Assembly (NCBI RefSeq): GCF_042754225.1
Contig: NZ_JBHZAH010000002.1
Coordinates: 1 to 64,000 of the forward strand
From: Rhodococcus_G sp042754225
GTDB lineage: Bacteria; Actinomycetota; Actinomycetes; Mycobacteriales; Mycobacteriaceae
Direction: 5' to 3'
DNA length: 64,000 nt
Shown: in pieces, positions 34,226 through 64,000 of the stretch
How positions within the stretch are numbered: position 1 is the first letter of the stretch
Layout of the letters: each line of letters starts with the position of its first letter
Program-made: the position numbers and the translations under genes
Notes under the pieces: generated by a model
Seen by the model: the letters and a program-made list of their open reading frames with translations, nothing else
Databases searched by the model: none
Told to the model about the DNA's origin: nothing

Positions 34226-34555
34226 TCAGCTCACCTCCATCGACAGAATCCGCAATTCCTGGCCGGAGAGGACTTCGACGTCCGCGCTGCCGCACGGACA
34301 CAGCAGGATCAGGTCGGTCAGCGCGAAATCCGCACCGCAGCTTCGGCAGTGCGCCCGGCCCGGGGGCTGCTCGATGACCAGGCGTGCGCCCTCCATCACC
34401 GTGCCCTCGGTGGCCAGTTCGAAGCAGAACTGCATCGACTCGGGAACCACCGCACACAGGGTCCCCGCTTGGATCGTCACGCTGTGCACCCGCCTGCCCG
34501 CCGCGCGCTCGCACACGGCGTCCACGACGCTCGCGGTGATCGACATCTCGTGCAT
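34226..34555 (-). CDS. hypA: Nickel metallochaperone HypA
   Basis: The 109-aa protein begins MHEMSI, where His2 and the N terminus bind nickel, and has a structural zinc site formed by Cys70, Cys73, Cys86 and Cys88 (CRSC and CPC). The second pair is spaced Cys-x-Cys rather than the usual Cys-x2-Cys. HypA passes nickel to the large subunit with HypB, whose gene follows after 3 nt. The nickel-permease gene ends 83 bp upstream on the same strand. Confidence 0.93.
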   Translation of the reverse strand: MHEMSITASVVDAVCERAAGRRVHSVTIQAGTLCAVVPESMQFCFELATEGTVMEGARLVIEQPPGRAHCRSCGADFALTDLILLCPCGSADVEVLSGQELRILSMEVS

Positions 34556-34638
34556 GCGCGGCCCCGTTCCGGCCCGGATCGTTTCACCCTATGACCGCGC
34601 GATGGCCCGCACAACGCCTCGGCGACGCTCGGTCGGAG

Positions 34639-35679
34639 TCAGTCTCCGCCGACCGGCTCGGTCGCCGAGCGCGCCTCCCAACGGTCCTCCACGCCGCCGA
34701 ACCGCCAAACCAGCACTGCCACAACCCATGTGACGACGAAGAGGCCGACGATGACGAACCCCATCGAGCCGAGGTCGAGGCCGCCGATCCACCCGAGCGG
34801 ACCCGTGGTGATCTCGCGCCTGCTGGCGACGATGGAGATGATCTCCTGACTCCCGATCAGCAGCGCGATCGCCACGGAGAGGCCGGTGACCACCAGGTTG
34901 TAGTAGATCTTTCGGACCGGCCGGGCGAATGCCCAGCCGTATGCGACGTTCATGAACGAACCGTCGAGTGAGTCGAACAACGACATCCCGGCGCTGAACA
35001 ACACGGGCAGCACGAGGATTGAGTACCACGGAAGACCGGTCGTGGCGGCGCCTCCCGCGAGGACGAGGAGCCCGACCTCCGTGACCGTGTCGAAACCCAT
35101 TCCGAACAGCAGGCCGACCGGATACATGTGCCACGGTTTGCGCACGGCCTTCACGACGGGGCCGAGCAGTCTGTTCAGAGCCCCGCGATTGTCGAGTTCG
35201 CGCTCGAGGTGCGCCTCGTCGTACCCGCTGGCAACGCTCTGTCGCCAGATCCGCGTGATGCCGACCAGCGACACGAGATTGAGCACTCCGATGAGAATCA
35301 GGAACAGCCCGGACACCGACGTCCCGAACAGACCCGTCCAGCGCTGGAGGTCCGAGTTGTCGTCCTCGAGGCTGCTCGCGAGGTGTTTGATCCCCAATGC
35401 GAGAAACAGGACCAGGACGAACACGACCGTGGAATGCCCGAGCGAGAACCAGAAGCCCACCGACAGTGGCCTTCCCTTCTCGGCGACGAGCTTGCGGGTG
35501 GTGTTGTCGATCGCGGCGATGTGGTCGGCGTCGAAGGCGTGCCGCATGCCCAGTGCGTACGCCGTCGCTCCCAATCCGACACCGAAGACCCCGCCGTTGA
35601 ATTCGTAGTGGGCCGGCACCACGAGAAGCAGCAGCGTCCCCCACCCCACGACGTGCAGAGTCAGGATCGTCAGTGCCAT
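34639..35679 (-). CDS. Nickel/cobalt permease, NiCoT family
   Basis: The 346-aa integral membrane protein has about eight membrane segments and the diagnostic helix-2 motif RHAFDADHIAAIDN (residues 46-59) whose His and Asp residues recognise Ni2+/Co2+. LFGMGFDTVTEVGLL and FSAGMSLFDSLDG are also family blocks. Position directly upstream of hypA-hypB argues for nickel uptake for the hydrogenase. ATG at 35679 gives a natural N-terminal helix; the ribosome site (GTCGCAGG) is weak, and earlier GTG codons cannot be excluded. Confidence 0.92.
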   Translation of the reverse strand: MALTILTLHVVGWGTLLLLVVPAHYEFNGGVFGVGLGATAYALGMRHAFDADHIAAIDNTTRKLVAEKGRPLSVGFWFSLGHSTVVFVLVLFLALGIKHLASSLEDDNSDLQRWTGLFGTSVSGLFLILIGVLNLVSLVGITRIWRQSVASGYDEAHLERELDNRGALNRLLGPVVKAVRKPWHMYPVGLLFGMGFDTVTEVGLLVLAGGAATTGLPWYSILVLPVLFSAGMSLFDSLDGSFMNVAYGWAFARPVRKIYYNLVVTGLSVAIALLIGSQEIISIVASRREITTGPLGWIGGLDLGSMGFVIVGLFVVTWVVAVLVWRFGGVEDRWEARSATEPVGGD

Positions 35680-36091
35680 GCCTGCGACGCTTCGCCGGCG
35701 ACAGGCACTGGATAACTTCGATGCCGTGGACACCAAATCTCGCCTCGGAGTCGTCTGGCGGCCGACGTGAACTCGTTGGGCGCGATGGGAATATCGGCCG
35801 CCCAGACAGCGTACAACGCCACCGGGAGGCAGTCGAAGGATCGCCAGTACCGGCTCGCAGGAAGGGCGGTGCGTCCGGGGAGATGTCCCCGGACGGGCTG
35901 TCGTCAATGGGTGCTGACGGCCTCGAGTCGGGATCGTAACCTTCGTGAACACCGGATGAACTGCTCCACTCCCGACGCCGTGAGACCATGAACAGAGTTG
36001 GGGATGTGACGAAGGCAGCTGACGGAGTTCGGCCGGCACCGATTCGACACAGGACGAACGCCGGCCCTGACTATGTAAGGCGGTGCCGAGC
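35680..36091. other. Divergent intergenic region between nickel permease and pap operon
   Basis: These 412 bp separate two divergent units and should contain both promoters. The only strong element is the hairpin at 35872-35895. I found no cobalamin riboswitch core, no NikR-like palindrome and no convincing -35/-10 pair. A short open frame at 35988-36212 on the plus strand overlaps the mutase start and has no coding signature. Confidence 0.55.
35872..35895. other. Perfect 10-bp hairpin in the nickel-permease leader
   Basis: CGTCCGGGGA-GATG-TCCCCGGACG folds into a 10-bp perfect stem with a 4-nt loop, about 195 nt before the permease start. It could be an attenuator, a leader RNA element or a dyad binding site. 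No U tract follows on either strand. Confidence 0.5.
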
Positions 36092-36496
36092 ATGGACGAG
36101 ACGACCAGCGGGAACGGAGCCGGCAGGACGGGTCCGGCCGCCTCCACCGCCCTGCCTGACACGCACGCTGCGGGGGAACTCGAATCCCTTCGCGCGGAGC
36201 TCGACCGGATAGACAACGAGCTCCTCGACAGCGTCCGCGCGCGGATCGAGGTGTGCACCCGGATCGCCGTGGTCAAACGGCGATATGCGATTCCGATGAT
36301 GCAGCCGCGTCGCGTGGGCGTGGTGCAGGAGCACGCGCGCACGTACGCCCTGAGTCACGACCTGTCGCCGGATTTCCTGCGTGAGCTCTACGACCTGCTC
36401 ATCGCCGAGACCTGCCGCGTCGAGGACACCATCATCGACGCGTCCGAGTCGACCGATCTGCTCGGCGTGCGCGTTCGCGCCGTCGGCCGCGACTGA
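36092..36496 (+). CDS. papB: 4-amino-4-deoxychorismate mutase (PapB/CmlD type, AroQ fold)
   Basis: The enzyme rearranges 4-amino-4-deoxychorismate to 4-amino-4-deoxyprephenate. The 134-aa protein is a single AroQ helical domain (about residues 30-115: LDRIDNELL, RARIEVCTRIAVVK, then RYAIPMMQPRRVGVV and ETCRVEDTII). The IPMMQP segment and the CRxED block separate PapB-like mutases from housekeeping chorismate mutases, as I recall them, and the genes behind it confirm the pathway. ATG at 36092 is chosen over a GTG at 36083 because AAGGCGGTG fits its spacing. The ADC synthase gene begins 10 nt downstream. Confidence 0.88.
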   Translation: MDETTSGNGAGRTGPAASTALPDTHAAGELESLRAELDRIDNELLDSVRARIEVCTRIAVVKRRYAIPMMQPRRVGVVQEHARTYALSHDLSPDFLRELYDLLIAETCRVEDTIIDASESTDLLGVRVRAVGRD

Positions 36497-36506
36497 GGGC
36501 CGCGCC

Positions 36507-38647
<2,141 letters not shown>

Positions 38648-38651
<4 letters not shown>

Positions 38652-39538
38652 CCACGCACCCGCTCTCACCGACGGTCGTGGCAGGCGGTCGGGGGGCGGT
38701 CGGCGCGATGCTGGTCGATCTGCTCCGTTCCGACGGGAGGCTCGTGGTGGTCGCGGATCCGCGGGACGACCCGGGCCTCGACGTCACCCGGCCCGGCGAT
38801 GCCGCGGACGAAGCGCTCCGGGAGGCCGAGGGTGTGGTGCTGGCCGTGCCCGAACCCGTCGCCGTCACAGCGGTCGATGTGCTGCGAGATCGACTGCGCC
38901 CCGGCGCGTTGCTGGTGGAGACGCTGTCGGTGAAGACGCGGATCGCAGAGCGGATGCGTGATCTGGACACGCCGTCGGTGGGGATCAATCCGATGTTCGC
39001 ACCCTCGCTGGGTATGGCGGGCCGGCCGGTGCTCGCCGTGCTCCACCGCGACGGTCCCCCGGTGGCGCCGTTCCTCGATCTGCTGCGGCGCGGGGGCGCG
39101 ACGGTCGTGCCGGTGACGGCGATCGAACACGACCGGCTGTGCGCGGCGACGCAGGTGCTGACGCACGCGGCGGTGCTCGCGGCGGGACTGGCACTGGCCG
39201 AACTCGGCGCCGGGACAGCGGAACTGCACGCCGCCGCGCCGCCGCCGCACACCCTGCTCTTGGCGTTGCTAGCCCGGGTCTCACTCGGGACCCCGGAGGT
39301 GTACTGGGACGTTCAGGCGGCGAATCCCTTCGCCCGCGAGGCCAGGGCGGCGCTGGCGACGGGGCTGGCGCGCCTGTCGCGGGTGTGCGAGTCCGGCACC
39401 GAGGCCGAGTTCGCCGCCCTGATGGCGCAGGCCAGGGGTCCACTGGGCGAGCACGATCGGCGTTACGGCGACCTGTGCGCGCGACTGTTCGAGTTCCTGC
39501 CCGTCGACGCGCGCACGGCGGGTGGGTGGACGCCGTGA
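38648..39538 (+). CDS. papC: 4-amino-4-deoxyprephenate dehydrogenase (PapC/CmlC type)
   Basis: The 296-aa protein resembles TyrA: an N-terminal NAD-binding motif (VVAGGRGAVGAMLVDLL), VVLAVPEPVAV, and a helical C-terminal domain. It would oxidatively decarboxylate 4-amino-4-deoxyprephenate to p-aminophenylpyruvate. The catalytic HPMFGP of prephenate dehydrogenases reads NPMFAP (Asn114), a change at the residue that contacts the 4-hydroxyl of prephenate and therefore consistent with a 4-amino substrate. The GTG start overlaps the papA stop, and its own stop overlaps the oxygenase start, by 4 nt each. Confidence 0.88.
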
Positions 39539-40497
39539 ACGAGCGCCCCGCGCCCGGAGTGGAGGACCTGGTCCGCGACCCGCGGCTGCCCGAGTTCGAC
39601 CCGGACGACCCGGCGGAGAGCGCGGTGATCGCCGGTCTGGTCCGGAGCTGGCCGCGCCGGGCCACCGTCCGCCGGGCCGAACCGGACCTCGACGAGTTGT
39701 TCGACCCGGCCAAGGCCGATTTCGCCGAGGACCTGCTTCCCTTCCGCGACCACGAGATCTATCTCGCACTGGACGACGAGACGCGGGACCGGATCCGGGC
39801 CTGGGCGTGGATCGCCTACAACAAGAACGTCATCGACATCGAGCAGCACGTGGTCAACCCCGGATTTCAGCTGCTGCTGGAGGATTCGCTGCGCACCGGT
39901 CTCGGGGACACCGCGCGGGCATCGGTGGTGCAGGCCATGGTCGACGAGCAGTACCACACCCTCATGCACCTCAACGTGAGCGCGCTGACGCGCAGGCGGC
40001 GGCCGTGGCGGCTTCCCGAGCGGGCGTTGCCGGTGAGCCTGACCGTGCGGCGCGCCCACGAGGCGGTGGCGGCCCGGGACGATCCGCGGTCGGCGGCCCT
40101 GACCACCCTCGCCTTCACCACGGTCGCGGAGACGTCGATCGGGGCGTACCTGAGCCTGATCGCCGACGACGAGAGCGTGCAACCGGTGAACAAGGCGACC
40201 GTCGCGCTGCACAGACGTGACGAGCGGGCGCACGCGTCGGTCACCTCCGAACTGGTGAAACTGGTGTACGACCGCCTGCACCCGGACGACCGCCGCATCC
40301 TGCTGTCGGGCATGGCCGAGGGTGTGGCGGCCTTCACCGGCACCGACTACTCGGTGTGGTCGGCGATCCTGTCGGCGGTCGGGGTCGCCCGCGCGGACGA
40401 GATGCTGCGGGACGTGGCCGCCGAACCCGGCGACGGGCGTCTGGCGCAGGACTGCAGCGCGATCGAGCGGCTCCGGGCGGAACTCGGCGGCCCGTAG
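39535..40497 (+). CDS. Diiron arylamine N-oxygenase (AurF/CmlI family)
   Basis: AurF oxidises p-aminobenzoate to p-nitrobenzoate and CmlI makes the nitro group of chloramphenicol. The 320-aa protein has all seven expected ligands: Glu103, Glu138 and His141 (EQYH), Glu199, and His226, Glu230 and His233 (HRRDERAH), with spacing nearly identical to AurF. The start is GTG at 39535, overlapping papC by 4 nt, so it is the last gene of the pap operon and converges on the NRPS. The substrate is probably p-aminophenylalanine or a residue bound to the NRPS; nitro, nitroso or hydroxylamine products are all possible. Confidence 0.92.
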   Translation: MNERPAPGVEDLVRDPRLPEFDPDDPAESAVIAGLVRSWPRRATVRRAEPDLDELFDPAKADFAEDLLPFRDHEIYLALDDETRDRIRAWAWIAYNKNVIDIEQHVVNPGFQLLLEDSLRTGLGDTARASVVQAMVDEQYHTLMHLNVSALTRRRRPWRLPERALPVSLTVRRAHEAVAARDDPRSAALTTLAFTTVAETSIGAYLSLIADDESVQPVNKATVALHRRDERAHASVTSELVKLVYDRLHPDDRRILLSGMAEGVAAFTGTDYSVWSAILSAVGVARADEMLRDVAAEPGDGRLAQDCSAIERLRAELGGP

Positions 40498-40531
40498 GAC
40501 GTATCCGCCGCGCCGCGCCCGGCCGCCGACC

Positions 40532-64000
<23,469 letters not shown>

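Noticed and set aside
35680..36091. Cobalamin or NiCo riboswitch before the nickel permease
   Set aside because: No conserved core boxes on the minus strand; only a simple hairpin is present.
35988..36212. Small gene upstream of the mutase
   Set aside because: It runs into the mutase reading region in another frame, has no ribosome site and no recognisable sequence.
36092..36496. Housekeeping chorismate mutase for Phe/Tyr synthesis
   Set aside because: The IPMMQP and CRxED segments and the operon partners favour aminodeoxychorismate mutase.

Overview
The window is high-GC DNA with tightly packed genes, frequent GTG starts and many 4-nt stop/start overlaps. Gene content (actinobacterial high-affinity [NiFe]-hydrogenase, histidine utilisation genes, a giant NRPS with HHICADG-type condensation domains) suggests a mycolic-acid actinomycete, most likely Rhodococcus or a close relative. 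That assignment is inference; there is no rRNA or other taxonomic marker here.

Region 1 (1-15.4 kb) is a split histidine-degradation locus. A GntR/HutC regulator is divergent from hutU-hutI-hutG, which end in a strong hairpin terminator. Further on, an amino-acid permease, hutH and hutD form a second unit on the minus strand behind a perfect CTGTATATACAG palindrome that looks like a HutC operator. Between the two halves lie a glutamate decarboxylase, a YhgE/Pip-type membrane protein paired with a degenerate ABC ATPase, a metal-dependent amidohydrolase and a small membrane protein.

Region 2 (15.4-18.4 kb) holds a ZIP metal transporter with an IdeR/DtxR-like box, a Tat-type secreted polysaccharide deacetylase and a secreted protein of unknown function.

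Region 3 (18.7-35.7 kb) is a complete group 1h/5 (Hhy) hydrogenase locus. The plus-strand unit carries hypF, a HypC-like fusion, a SIS-domain gene, hypE, hypC, hypD and a conserved gene of unknown function. The minus-strand unit runs from a nickel transporter through hypA, hypB, hhyS, hhyL, a NifU/Rieske-like protein and several conserved unknowns to a protease and a second hypC. The two converge at about 25.9 kb. A sigma70-like promoter and a CRP-like TGTGA-N6-TCAC site lie just before hhyS.

Region 4 (36-64 kb) is a secondary-metabolite locus. Four overlapping or closely spaced genes (4-amino-4-deoxychorismate mutase, fused ADC synthase, PapC-type dehydrogenase, AurF/CmlI-type diiron N-oxygenase) would make p-aminophenylpyruvate from chorismate and oxidise an arylamine. 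They converge on one NRPS gene of more than 7,800 codons that continues past the right edge. Seven modules are visible: (A)-T / C-A(Ser)-T / C-A-T-E / C-A-T / C-A(Thr)-T-E / C-A-T / C-A-T-TE. The predicted product contains at least X-Ser-D-X-X-D-Thr-X-X and may carry an amino- or nitro-aryl residue. This is the most promising candidate for an undescribed system in the window.
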